The position numbers and the translations under genes were made by a program. DNA of 64,000 nucleotides from Acidimicrobiia bacterium. Its GTDB lineage: Bacteria; Actinomycetota; Acidimicrobiia; Acidimicrobiales; Bin134. The notes below the pieces were generated by a model. It was not told the DNA's origin. It made no database searches and saw only the letters and a program-made list of their open reading frames with translations. The stretch covers positions 32,503-96,502 of the forward strand of contig VYEX01000081.1 in assembly GCA_009842675.1 (NCBI GenBank), in the 5' to 3' direction. Shown here in pieces: positions 1-8,284 of the stretch (the stretch's first letter is position 1; each line of letters starts with the position of its first letter).

Positions 1-395
1 TAGATGAAGGTGGGGGTTTCCCGGGCCACGCTCATCCCCGAGGCGATCAGGGCCATGCGGGCATCCCACTGGGCCTTCCACACTAGGTCCTTCTCGTCGT
101 GGGTCATCCAAAGCAGCAGCTCCTCCTGGGTGCCTTTGGCCTCGCGGCCGCTGCCGTCGATGGACTCCACCGTGTGATAGGGCTGGAAGTCGCCGGGAAC
201 GTCGTCGGTCAGATCGGCCAACAGCGTGGGGCCGAGCCCGATCACCAGATTGATCCCTAGGGCATCGCAGTTGCTGCGGCAGTCGGAGATGGCCGACTTG
301 ATGCCCCCCAAGTCAGCCCCGTCGCCGCGGCTGAGGTGGACGTACCACTGGTATTTGCCCATATCGTTGAAAATTGCCGGCTGGCAGGTCGCCAT
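1..395 (-). CDS. DyP-type peroxidase, N-terminal part (cut by window edge)
   Basis: The minus strand from 395 to the window edge is open for 131 codons with high-GC codon use. It starts at an ATG preceded by a strong AGGAGGAG ribosome site. The start of the protein (QPAIFNDMGKYQWYVHLSRG) and the later GLGPTLLADL and MALIASGMSVARETPTFIY stretches resemble the N-terminal ferredoxin-like half of dye-decolorizing heme peroxidases. In that family the next residues would be the GxxDG distal motif. The distal motif and the proximal heme histidine would lie beyond the window, so catalytic competence cannot be judged. It is divergent from the enoyl-CoA hydratase operon with about 113 bp between the starts. 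The family call is from recognition of the N-terminus only. Confidence 0.6.
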   Translation of the reverse strand, partial: MATCQPAIFNDMGKYQWYVHLSRGDGADLGGIKSAISDCRSNCDALGINLVIGLGPTLLADLTDDVPGDFQPYHTVESIDGSGREAKGTQEELLLWMTHDEKDLVWKAQWDARMALIASGMSVARETPTFI

Positions 396-508
396 TGCGC
401 ATCTCCTCCTTGAAAACGTCGACTTGGAACGAAGTCTGGCACTATTGCCACGCAGATTCATCTTGAAGCGGAAAAATTCGGGATACAACCCAACAACAGG
501 AGAAGCCG
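396..508. promoter_or_regulatory. Divergent intergenic region between the DyP peroxidase and the acyl-CoA operon
   Basis: This 113-bp AT-richer gap must carry promoters for two divergent units. It contains the AGGAGGAG ribosome site of the peroxidase (minus strand, about 401-408) and AGGAGA at 498-503 in front of the ATG at 509. A weak TTGAAG/TACAAC pair near 463-489 could be a plus-strand promoter, but its spacing is short. No clear operator is seen. Confidence 0.4.
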
Positions 509-1303
509 ATGAACCCCGACGATTACGGCGCCTTGGAAGTGTCCACCGTCGATCGCATCACGACGGTGGAGATCAACCGACCTGAGGCCTACAACGCCAT
601 CAATTCAGTGCTGCACGACGATTTCACCCGAGTGTTCACCGACCTTGACCAAGACCCTGATACCGACGTGGTAATTCTCACCGGGGCCGGCAAATCGTTC
701 TGCGCTGGCGGTGATATTCCCTGGCTGCGCAGCATGGCCGGCAATGTGGCTGAAGTGGAACGGGTAATCCGGGCTGATAGGCGCATTACCGAGTCGGCCC
801 TCACCCTGGAGAAGCCCATCTTGGCCAAGGTGGATGGCCCCGCGGTTGGGCTGGGCTGCTCGCTGGCGCTGTACTGCGATTTCGTCTACGCCTCGGAGCG
901 TTCGGTGTTCGGCGACCCTCACGTGTCGGTGGGGCTGGTGGCCGGCGACGGTGGTGCCCTTTTGTGGCCTCAGTTGGTGGGTTATGCCCGGGCCCGGCGG
1001 TATCTGCTCACCGGCGACCTGATCAAGGCCCCCGAAGCCGCTGATATCGGCCTCATCACCGAATGCGTGCCCGGCGACGAGCTCGACGCCACCGTGCAGG
1101 CCATGGCCGAGAGGATGCGCGACGGCGCTCGGTTGGCCATCAAGTTCACCAAGGCATCCATCAACGCGGGCCTGCGCCAGGTGGCCAGCGCGGTGGTGGA
1201 CCGGGCCGCCTCCACAGAGGGGCTCACAATGATGACCGAGGACTTCGTGATCGCCCTCGATGCGTTTATTGCCAAAGAGCCCCCTGAGTTCATCGGCCGC
1301 TAG
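509..1303 (+). CDS. Enoyl-CoA hydratase/isomerase (crotonase) family protein with atypical active site
   Basis: This 264-residue protein has the crotonase fold signature: the oxyanion-hole segment SFCAGGDIPWL (about residues 63-73) and VDGPAVGLGCSLAL (108-121). Crotonases act on acyl-CoA thioesters in the cytoplasm. The two glutamates of classical enoyl-CoA hydratase are not present. By alignment to the family pattern the first position is Ser118 (GCS) and the second is His138 (GDPH). Asp147 in the AGDGG loop could be an alternative acid/base. Hydration of 2-enoyl-CoA is therefore not assured, and isomerase, hydrolase or lyase activity is possible. The start has AGGAGA 5 bp upstream. The stop codon directly abuts the next ATG, so it is probably co-transcribed with the acyl-CoA dehydrogenase and phosphotransferase. 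Confidence 0.85.
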   Translation: MNPDDYGALEVSTVDRITTVEINRPEAYNAINSVLHDDFTRVFTDLDQDPDTDVVILTGAGKSFCAGGDIPWLRSMAGNVAEVERVIRADRRITESALTLEKPILAKVDGPAVGLGCSLALYCDFVYASERSVFGDPHVSVGLVAGDGGALLWPQLVGYARARRYLLTGDLIKAPEAADIGLITECVPGDELDATVQAMAERMRDGARLAIKFTKASINAGLRQVASAVVDRAASTEGLTMMTEDFVIALDAFIAKEPPEFIGR

Positions 1304-2470
1304 ATGGACTACCCCCCCGAAGCCGAGCACCACGGGTTGCTGCGGGAGACCGTTCGGCGATTCGTCGAGACTGAGGTGCCCCGAGAGCTGGCCAGAAAGT
1401 GGGATCGGGAAAACGAGATCGACCGGGGTGTGCTCTACAAGCTGGCCGATCTCGGGCTGTTCGGCATCACCATCCCCGAGCGCTACGGCGGTTCAGGTCG
1501 GGACATCACCGCCACCATGATCGTGATCGAGGAGCTGTGCCGCCGCAGTACCGCCCTGGGCAGCGGATATATCTACGGCGCCTGCTACGCGGGGATGAAT
1601 CTGGTGGACACGGCCAGCGAGGCCCAGCGCCAAGAGTGGCTGCCCAAGGTGGCCCGGGGGGAGATGCTGTTCTCCTACGGGCTGACCGAGCCCGATGTGG
1701 GCTCCGATCTGGCCAGCGTTGCCACCACCGCGGTCCGCGACGGCGAGGTGGTGCGGATCAACGGCGCCAAGCGGTTCTGCTCGGGCACCACCTACACCGA
1801 CTACATCTACGCCCTGGTCAACAGCAATCCCGATGGCGAGCGCTATCACAACCTCTCGTTTGTACTGATCCCCCCTCGCCACCCAGGGGTGACCATCGAG
1901 ACCCAGCACGCCATGGGCCTCAAGGGCTCGATGACCACCGATGTCACCTTCAAAGACGTGGAAGTGCCGGCCGACAATATTGTGGGCGGCGACGACGGCT
2001 GGAACCAGGGATGGGCCAAGCTGGCCGGCCCCGGGTTGGACGTGGAAAAGATCGAGGTGGCGGCCATGGCGCTGGGTATCGCCACCGGGGCGGTTGAAGA
2101 CGCTTGGGCCTACGCTCAAGAGCGGGTCCAATTCGGCAAGCCCATCAGCAGCCACCAATCCATCCGCCACATGCTGTCCGAAGGCCGCACCCGGTTGTTG
2201 GCCTCCCGGCTACTCACCTATCACGCGGCCCGATTGCTGGATGAGGAGAAGCCGGCGTCGGTGGAGACCTCGATGGCCAAGCTGTTCGTGTGCGACACCG
2301 CCAAAGACATCGTGCTGTCTATGCAACAGGTGATGGGCGCCTACGGCTACGTGGAGGACTTCGACATGGAGCGCTACGTTCGCGACGTGCTGGTCATGCC
2401 CATCATCGGCGGCTCCTCCGCCATCCAGCGAAACAACATCTCAAACCGCCTCAAGCTCGCCAAGGAGTAG
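1304..2470 (+). CDS. Acyl-CoA dehydrogenase family flavoprotein
   Basis: This 388-residue protein has the full acyl-CoA dehydrogenase layout: an N-terminal helical domain, YGLTEPDVGSDLASV in the middle beta domain and a C-terminal helical domain with AQERVQFGKPI. It should oxidise an acyl-CoA at the alpha-beta bond using FAD and pass electrons to ETF. The usual C-terminal catalytic glutamate (EGT/EGS) is replaced in PIIGGSSAIQR. Glu248 in DVEKIEVAAMALG occupies the helix-G position used as the base in isovaleryl-CoA dehydrogenase, so activity is likely retained. The ATG follows the upstream stop with no gap. A phosphotransferase gene starts 6 bp downstream, an arrangement that recalls the domains fused in ACAD10/ACAD11. 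Confidence 0.9.
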   Translation: MDYPPEAEHHGLLRETVRRFVETEVPRELARKWDRENEIDRGVLYKLADLGLFGITIPERYGGSGRDITATMIVIEELCRRSTALGSGYIYGACYAGMNLVDTASEAQRQEWLPKVARGEMLFSYGLTEPDVGSDLASVATTAVRDGEVVRINGAKRFCSGTTYTDYIYALVNSNPDGERYHNLSFVLIPPRHPGVTIETQHAMGLKGSMTTDVTFKDVEVPADNIVGGDDGWNQGWAKLAGPGLDVEKIEVAAMALGIATGAVEDAWAYAQERVQFGKPISSHQSIRHMLSEGRTRLLASRLLTYHAARLLDEEKPASVETSMAKLFVCDTAKDIVLSMQQVMGAYGYVEDFDMERYVRDVLVMPIIGGSSAIQRNNISNRLKLAKE

Positions 2471-2476
2471 CCCGCG

Positions 2477-3841
2477 ATGACCGTGACCAAAGACCCCATG
2501 GACACCGATGCCGCTACCGAGAAGGTGGTGGCCTGGCTGGAGGACAATCTGGGGGGCACGGTCACCCATGTCGATCGTCAGGCCCGTTGGCGGCCGGTGT
2601 GGTTCGCCGACTTGGAGCGCAACGGCGAGCAACTGGAGCTGTGCGTACGGGGTGACCGCACCGACATGCCCTTGGTGTTCCCGCTCGACCACGAAATGCG
2701 TCTGCAATCCCTGCTCGGTGATCACGGCATCCCGGTGGCCCACGTGTACGGATGGATCGACGACCCTGCCGCCTACGTCATGGACCGGGTTCCCGGCGAG
2801 AACCACTTCGAGAACTGCACCGATGCCGAACGGGACGCGGTGGTAGACGACTACCTGCACATCCTGGCCCGGATGCACGCCCTTGACATCCAGCCCTTCG
2901 TTGACGGGGGCATCATGCGAGCAGACCGACCAGAGGAGTCGGGCTTGCTGGGTTTGAGGCGCTACGAGCAGCTGTACCGCAGCGTAAAGACGCTCCCCGA
3001 CCCGTTCTTGGAGTTCAGCTTGGGATGGTTGCACCGCAATCCCCCGTTCTCCCGGGGCCGGGAGTCGGTCATCGTGTGGGACACCGGCCAGTTCCATCAT
3101 CAAGACGGCCAGGTGCTGGCCGTACTCGACGTGGAGATCGGCCACATCGGCGACCCGATGATGGATTTGGCCGCGTGGCGCCAGCGGGACACCGTGCTCG
3201 GGTTCGGCAACTTCGCCAAGCTGTACGACCGCTACGGCGAGCTGGCCGGCGAACCGGTGGATTTGGACGCCATTCAGCGCCACCACTTCATGTTCACCCT
3301 CTCCAACCAGCTCCCGTTCAGCGCCGCGCTGCGTCAGCCGGCCCCCGACTCCGACCTGATGACCAACCTCCAGTGGTGCTATGAGACCAACCTGTTCGCC
3401 ACCGAGGCTCTGGCCGAGATCCTCGGCGTGGAGCTGCCAGAAGTGGAGATGCCCGAACCCCGGGAGTCCCGAGCCGAAGTGGTGCTCAACCACCTGGTGC
3501 GCAATCTGCGCACCGTGCAGATCGAGGACGAATACTTGCGCTACAAGCTGCGGACCATGTTCCGCATGGCCCGCCACGCCGCCCGCATCGACGAGATCGG
3601 CGACGCCGTCTCCGAGGCCGACCTCGACGACCTCCACGAGCTGTTAGGGCACCGCCCGGAGTCATGGCTGGCGGGCGAAGCCGAGCTAGAGCAGTTTGTG
3701 TTGGCCAACGCCGACACAGATCGCTACGACGAGGCCTTGGTCACGCTGTTCCACAAGCGCAATCTGCGGGCTCAAATGCTCCTCGGCCCCGCGGGCTCAG
3801 CCATGGCCCGTCACCTGCGAATTCAGACCTTCAGCGACTGA
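2477..3841 (+). CDS. APH-like phosphotransferase family protein (acyl-CoA context)
   Basis: This 454-residue protein has an aminoglycoside-phosphotransferase-like kinase fold: AAYVMDRVPGENHF in the hinge region, IVWDTGQFHHQ as the modified catalytic loop (Asp kept, the usual HGD written as WDT) and AVLDVEIGHIGDPMMDLA as the metal-binding loop. A C-terminal extension of about 150 residues follows. Proteins of this kind next to acyl-CoA dehydrogenases phosphorylate hydroxyacyl-CoA substrates in known cases (LvaA; the kinase domain of ACAD10/11). Context suggests a similar role rather than antibiotic resistance, but the substrate is inferred. It is the last gene of a three-gene operon and is convergent with the ROK gene, whose stop lies 3 bp away. 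Confidence 0.75.
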   Translation: MTVTKDPMDTDAATEKVVAWLEDNLGGTVTHVDRQARWRPVWFADLERNGEQLELCVRGDRTDMPLVFPLDHEMRLQSLLGDHGIPVAHVYGWIDDPAAYVMDRVPGENHFENCTDAERDAVVDDYLHILARMHALDIQPFVDGGIMRADRPEESGLLGLRRYEQLYRSVKTLPDPFLEFSLGWLHRNPPFSRGRESVIVWDTGQFHHQDGQVLAVLDVEIGHIGDPMMDLAAWRQRDTVLGFGNFAKLYDRYGELAGEPVDLDAIQRHHFMFTLSNQLPFSAALRQPAPDSDLMTNLQWCYETNLFATEALAEILGVELPEVEMPEPRESRAEVVLNHLVRNLRTVQIEDEYLRYKLRTMFRMARHAARIDEIGDAVSEADLDDLHELLGHRPESWLAGEAELEQFVLANADTDRYDEALVTLFHKRNLRAQMLLGPAGSAMARHLRIQTFSD

Positions 3842-3844
3842 CTC

Positions 3845-4723
3845 TTAGTCTGCTCGGGGCCGGCAAGCCACGGCAGCGGCACCGATGAGCCCGCCATTGG
3901 CACCGAGAGGACTGGGGACGATGCGAGCCCCTTGGGAATGGACCAAGCGGCAGACGCGGTCGATCTCAGCCTGGGCGGCGTCGAAGAAGTCGTCGCCATA
4001 GCCAAAGGCCACCGATCCGCCGACCACGGCCAGGCGAAGGTCCAGGAGGTTGGCCACCGACCCCACTCCCCGACCCACCAGCGTGCCCACTCGCCGGCGC
4101 ATCTCCACCGGCGCGTCAGCAGGGGAGACCCCACCCAACAGATCGGCGATGGCAGTGCCCGACGCTTGGCCCTCCAGCAGGCCCACCGCCCCGGCGGCGT
4201 CGGCTCGACCGCCCTCGACCACGAAGATGTGACCGATGTGGCCGGCATTGCCGTCGGCACCGTCAAGCAGCCGCCCGTTCAGCACGATGCCACCCCCTAT
4301 GCCGGTGGAAACCACCATGGCCAGGTAGTTGTCTTCTCCGACGGCACCGCCCACCCATCCTTCCGCCAAGGCCAAGGCCTTGGCGTCGTTGTCCACCACC
4401 ACCGGTATTCCGAGGACTTCAGACAGGCGATCTCGAAGGGGGAAGTCTCGCCACACGGCGATGTTGAGCGGAGACAGCAGTCGATGGTTGTCTCGAGACG
4501 GTCCGCCGCTGCCCACCCCGCACACGCTCACCGGCTTGCTGTGCTCCTCGAGAACCTCCCGCGCCAACTCCACAATCAGGGTGAATAGCGCTTCTTCGTC
4601 AGCAGCCTGAGACGGCCCTCGCCGCTGACACAGCACCTGCCCATTTGGGGCAACCACGCCGACAGCCACCTTGGTGCCGCCGATGTCCACGGCCAGCACC
4701 GGGCCGTCGAGCACTATCTCCAC
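3845..4723 (-). CDS. ROK family sugar kinase-like protein lacking the zinc cysteines
   Basis: This 292-residue protein has the ROK/ASKHA features: LAVDIGGTKVAVGVV (phosphate loop), VVDNDAKALALAEGW (with the catalytic-type Asp) and STGIGGGIVLNGRLLDGADG followed by GHIGH. ROK kinases phosphorylate glucose or related sugars with ATP. The CxCGxxGC zinc motif normally found after GHIGH is missing: the stretch reads VVEGGRADAAGAVGLLEGQ without any cysteine. The family call is firm, while kinase activity and substrate are not. Its ATG lies inside the end of the aquaporin gene (10-bp overlap), so the two are translationally coupled. Confidence 0.85.
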   Translation of the reverse strand: MEIVLDGPVLAVDIGGTKVAVGVVAPNGQVLCQRRGPSQAADEEALFTLIVELAREVLEEHSKPVSVCGVGSGGPSRDNHRLLSPLNIAVWRDFPLRDRLSEVLGIPVVVDNDAKALALAEGWVGGAVGEDNYLAMVVSTGIGGGIVLNGRLLDGADGNAGHIGHIFVVEGGRADAAGAVGLLEGQASGTAIADLLGGVSPADAPVEMRRRVGTLVGRGVGSVANLLDLRLAVVGGSVAFGYGDDFFDAAQAEIDRVCRLVHSQGARIVPSPLGANGGLIGAAAVACRPRAD

Positions 4724-5418
4724 GGGCTGAGATTATCTTCGCCCGAAGCTCCTTCCGCTTTCTGTCCCGCGGGGTACACGAAGCGGATCAACAGCACCGC
4801 GGCCACCAGCCCAGCGATCTGCATCACAATGAACATGGGCGCCGACGACGGCTCAATACCGGCAAACGTGTCGGAGAACATGCGCCCGACGGTGACCGCT
4901 GGGTTGGCGAAGCTGGTGGACGAGGTGAAGTAGTAGGCCCCGCCGATATAGGCGGCCACTCCGCCGGCCACATACCGAAGCCGCCCAGTGCGCACCAGCG
5001 CGAATATCAGGGCCACCAGCCCGGCGGTGGCGATGACCTCGCCCAGCCACAGATGGCCGGCCGAGCGGTCCTTGGTGGACCAGTTCACCGCGTCCAGGTC
5101 GAACATCAGATTGGCCAGCACCGTCCCGACCACCGCGCCGGCCACCTGGGCGGCGATGTACGGAGCGATATGGCGACGAGGAAAGTCCCCCAATGCCCAG
5201 TCAGCCAGCGTCACCGCCGGGTTGAAGTGGGCCCCCGACACCGGGCCGAACATCAAGATGATGGCGAACAGCACCGCGGCGGAGGCCGCTGCGTTCTGGA
5301 AGAGCTGCAACCCCACATCAGTGGGCGACAGCCGTTCGGCCATGATGCCCGAGCCCACTACGCCGATCAGCAGCAGCGCGGTGCCCACGGCCTCGGCCAC
5401 CAGCTTTCGACTCAGCAC
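4714..5418 (-). CDS. MIP/aquaporin family channel
   Basis: This 234-residue integral membrane protein carries both halves of the aquaporin signature: HFNPAVTLADW (first NPA) and SFANPAVTVGRMF (second NPA), with about six hydrophobic segments. It should be an inner-membrane channel for water or small neutral solutes. The selectivity filter cannot be assigned reliably by eye. The chosen GTG start gives a normal family N-terminus (LSRKLVAEAVGTALLL). It is divergent from the molybdenum hydroxylase gene, with only 27 bp between the starts, and overlaps the ROK gene downstream, so the two probably form one transcript (possibly solute uptake with phosphorylation). Confidence 0.9.
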   Translation of the reverse strand: MLSRKLVAEAVGTALLLIGVVGSGIMAERLSPTDVGLQLFQNAAASAAVLFAIILMFGPVSGAHFNPAVTLADWALGDFPRRHIAPYIAAQVAGAVVGTVLANLMFDLDAVNWSTKDRSAGHLWLGEVIATAGLVALIFALVRTGRLRYVAGGVAAYIGGAYYFTSSTSFANPAVTVGRMFSDTFAGIEPSSAPMFIVMQIAGLVAAVLLIRFVYPAGQKAEGASGEDNLSPWR

Positions 5419-5445
5419 GTGAGAAAGCTAATACGCTCGGCGACC

Positions 5446-7800
5446 ATGCGGTTCACCGGCTCCAGTGTTCCCCGACGGGAGGATCCCCGACTGCTGGCCG
5501 GCGCGGGTCGGTTTGTGGACGACATCAACCGTCCCGACCTGCTGGAAGCAGTGTTCGTGCGCAGCCCGGTGGCCCACGGGCGACTGGTTTCCGTCGACCC
5601 CGATGCCGCCCTGGATACCGAAGGCGTTGTGGCCGTGCTGACTGCTGAGGATCTCGCCCAGTGCTGCTCCCCCATGGGGCTGGGCATAGGCGGGCCGCTG
5701 ATCGTGCCTGCTCATCTGCCCTTGGCTGACGAGAAAGTGCGCTTCGCGGGTGATCCGGTTGCTTTGGTGATCGCCACCAGCCGGGCCGCGGCTGAAGACG
5801 GCGCCGATGCGGTGGAGGTCGACATCGAGCCGCTGCCCCCAGTGACCTGTTCCGCCGCAATGGGCGAGAACGCCGCCGCCGTTTGGGATGAAGCCCCTGA
5901 CAACGTGCTGTGGTCAGGAGGGGAGGTGTGGGGCGACCCCGACGAAACCTTCGCATCGGCCGCCCATGTCATATCCGAGACGCTCGCCCAGCACCGCCAC
6001 ACCTGCGTCCCCCTGGAAGCCCGGGGCGGATTGGCCGAGTACGACCCGTCTGCCGGCAACCTCCGCTACGAAGTGTCCCATCAGAACCCCCACGCGTTGC
6101 GGGTGCACCTGTCGGCCATCTTGGGGCTGCCAGCCACGCAATTGCGGGTGATTTGCGACAGCATCGGCGGGTCGTTCGGCCTGAAATCCAACCCAACTCG
6201 GGAGGATGTTGCGGTGTGCGCGGCCGCTCGCCTCTTGGGCCAGCCGGTGCGCTGGGTGGAAGATCGGGCCGAGAATCTGGTGGCTGGCGGCCACGCCCGC
6301 GAAGAGCAGGTGAGCGTGGAGGCCGCCCTCGACGAAAACGGAGTGGTGATCGGCTTGCGGGCCGATCTGGTGATGGACCACGGTGCCTACCCGTTCTTGA
6401 ACCTCCCGATGTCGCTGTTCGCCAACATCATCAAGGTGCTGCTGCCCGGCACTCTGCGGGTGCGCCACTACCAGTTCCGCGGGTCGGTGGTGGCCACCAA
6501 CAAGGCGTCATTCGTGGCCTATCGGGGGCCGTGGGAGATCGAGTGCTGGGTGCGGGAGCGCCTCATGGACCTCATTGCCCGCCAGCTCGAACTCGACCCG
6601 CTGGAGGTACGCCGCCGCAACTACATGGACGACGACCAATTCCCCGGCGCCATGCTCACCGGCCCCACCCTGGAATTCATGACCATCAACCAGACCCTGG
6701 ACCGGGCGGTGGAACTGGCCGACTACCAGGGCTTTCGAACCGCCCAGGCCGAAGCCCGAGCCGAGGGTCGCTATCTGGGCATTGGCCTGTGCACCTACTT
6801 GGAACCCGGCCCCGGTCCCACCGACTACGGCCAGGCGCTGGGCTTCACCTACGAGCAGCGTTCGATGCAGCGGGCCCGGGTGAAGCTGGAGCCCGACGGG
6901 TCGGTCACCCTGTTCACCAGCCAACAGCCCCACGGCCAGAGCCATGAGACCACCTTGTCCCAAGTGGTAGCCGACGAGCTGGGGGTGGGCATCAACGACG
7001 TGCGGGTGGTGTGCGGCGACACCGATCAGGTGCCGTTCAACATGGTCAGCACCGGGGGGAGCCGGGCCGCCACCCTGGGAGCCGGTGCTGCCCAAGGCGC
7101 GGCCCGCATCGTGCGCAACAAGCTGCTGTCGGTGGTGGCCAACTTGCTGGAGGCCAACCCCGACGACCTGGAGATCATCGATGGGGTGGTGGCGGTACGG
7201 GGTTCCCCCGACCGCTCCAAGACGGTGGCCGAAGTGGCCCGACTGTCCTACATGGCACCGTTCACCCTGGACGAGGCACTGGGCGACGGGTTCGATGCAT
7301 CGTTCGACTTTGAGACCCCCGCCGGCGGGTGGACCCAGTCAACCCACGTTTGCTGGGTGGAACTGGACCCTGGCACCGGGCTGGTAACCGTGCCCCGCTA
7401 TCTGGTGGTTGAGGACTGCGGAGAGATGATCAACCCCGCGGTGGTGGAGGGCCAGATCAGAGGCGGAGTGGCCCAGGGGATTGGCAGCGTGCTGCTGGAG
7501 CGCATCATCTACGACGACAGCGGGCAGTGCACCACATCCACGTTCATGGACTATCTGCTCCCCACCGCAGCGGAGATCCCCCGCATCGACATCGAGCATC
7601 TCGAGGGTCCGTCCCAGGGCGACGTGCCCTGGCGGGGGGTGGGCGAAGGCGGGGCCATCGGCGCTCCCGCCGCAGTGTGCAACGCCATTGAAGACGCCCT
7701 CGCCCCCTGGGGCGTCGCGATCACCGAGCAATATCTCCCTCCCAGCCGCATCCTTCAGTTCATTTCCCCCGCCGCAGAGCCAGATACGGCTGGCAACTAG
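5446..7800 (+). CDS. Xanthine dehydrogenase/CoxL-family molybdopterin-binding large subunit (orphan)
   Basis: The 784-residue product begins MRFTGSSVPRREDPRLLAG, the standard N-terminus of the aldehyde oxidase/CO dehydrogenase large subunit. It continues with the Moco-binding segments IGGSFGLKSNP, QPHGQSHETTLSQVVADELG and GVGEGGAIGAPAA, the last carrying the catalytic glutamate. The loop that reads AYRCSFR in form-I CO dehydrogenase reads AYRGPWEIE here, so it is not a bona fide form-I CoxL. The frame stays open a further 267 codons upstream, but that part is antisense to the aquaporin gene and has no family similarity, so the ATG at 5446 is used. No FAD (CoxM) or 2Fe-2S (CoxS) subunit is adjacent, so partners must lie elsewhere. 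The substrate is unknown. Confidence 0.9.
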   Translation: MRFTGSSVPRREDPRLLAGAGRFVDDINRPDLLEAVFVRSPVAHGRLVSVDPDAALDTEGVVAVLTAEDLAQCCSPMGLGIGGPLIVPAHLPLADEKVRFAGDPVALVIATSRAAAEDGADAVEVDIEPLPPVTCSAAMGENAAAVWDEAPDNVLWSGGEVWGDPDETFASAAHVISETLAQHRHTCVPLEARGGLAEYDPSAGNLRYEVSHQNPHALRVHLSAILGLPATQLRVICDSIGGSFGLKSNPTREDVAVCAAARLLGQPVRWVEDRAENLVAGGHAREEQVSVEAALDENGVVIGLRADLVMDHGAYPFLNLPMSLFANIIKVLLPGTLRVRHYQFRGSVVATNKASFVAYRGPWEIECWVRERLMDLIARQLELDPLEVRRRNYMDDDQFPGAMLTGPTLEFMTINQTLDRAVELADYQGFRTAQAEARAEGRYLGIGLCTYLEPGPGPTDYGQALGFTYEQRSMQRARVKLEPDGSVTLFTSQQPHGQSHETTLSQVVADELGVGINDVRVVCGDTDQVPFNMVSTGGSRAATLGAGAAQGAARIVRNKLLSVVANLLEANPDDLEIIDGVVAVRGSPDRSKTVAEVARLSYMAPFTLDEALGDGFDASFDFETPAGGWTQSTHVCWVELDPGTGLVTVPRYLVVEDCGEMINPAVVEGQIRGGVAQGIGSVLLERIIYDDSGQCTTSTFMDYLLPTAAEIPRIDIEHLEGPSQGDVPWRGVGEGGAIGAPAAVCNAIEDALAPWGVAITEQYLPPSRILQFISPAAEPDTAGN

Positions 7801-7810
7801 CGTTGTGGCC

Positions 7811-8284
7811 GTGAGCGACAACCCCATCGGCGAGCGGCGCCCTATTCGCATCGCCGAAATCGAATGGGAGGATTTCACCGACCCTGATGAGCCCGACCGG
7901 GAACCGGGGCCGTTTGTGCGCTGGTTGGTGGATCCGGCGTCGGGCAACCGGGTCATGCACGTCAAGTCGTGGGCGGGGCGTAACGCCGCGGCCCACTGGC
8001 ATTTGTCCGACACGGTGTATCTGGTGACCAAGGGGGAGTTCATCGTCGAAGGCGAAGAGCCCTACCAGGAGGGCGACTTGCGCTGGGTACGGGGTGGATT
8101 CGCCTACGGGCCGGAGCGCTCAGGGCCCGACGGCTGCGAGTACCTGTTCTTCAGCCTCGGCCCCTACGACAAGCTCGACCCCGACGAGTACCCGCCCCCA
8201 CTGGGCCGCTGGGACGATCCCTCCAGCTGGGTGGACGGCTACCCCCAAGTTGAACGGGCCAAGTTGATGGACAGCCCCCGATGA
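7811..8284 (+). CDS. Cupin-like domain protein
   Basis: This 157-residue protein has a single beta-barrel cupin-like core: AAHWHLSDTVYLVTKGEFIVEG (metal-type histidines and the barrel turn), then YQEGDLRWVRGGFAYGPE and CEYLFFSLGP. Such proteins act as small isomerases, dioxygenases or sensors; nothing in the sequence fixes the role. The chosen start is GTG at 7811, and another GTG at 7805 is also possible. It begins about 10 bp after the molybdenum hydroxylase stop. Its TGA overlaps the ATG of the next gene (ATGA), so it is coupled to the TauD-like dioxygenase. Confidence 0.7.
   Translation: MSDNPIGERRPIRIAEIEWEDFTDPDEPDREPGPFVRWLVDPASGNRVMHVKSWAGRNAAAHWHLSDTVYLVTKGEFIVEGEEPYQEGDLRWVRGGFAYGPERSGPDGCEYLFFSLGPYDKLDPDEYPPPLGRWDDPSSWVDGYPQVERAKLMDSPR

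Noticed and set aside
2441..3637. Long minus-strand open frame opposite the APH-like gene
   Set aside because: High-GC genomes give long open antisense frames. The composition is that of a shadow (His/Val/Gly-rich) and no domain is recognisable, while the plus-strand protein is clearly real.
4645..5445. An in-frame 267-codon extension upstream of the molybdenum-hydroxylase gene
   Set aside because: It lies wholly antisense to the aquaporin and ROK genes, has no family similarity and no ribosome site. The normal CoxL-type N-terminus begins at 5446.
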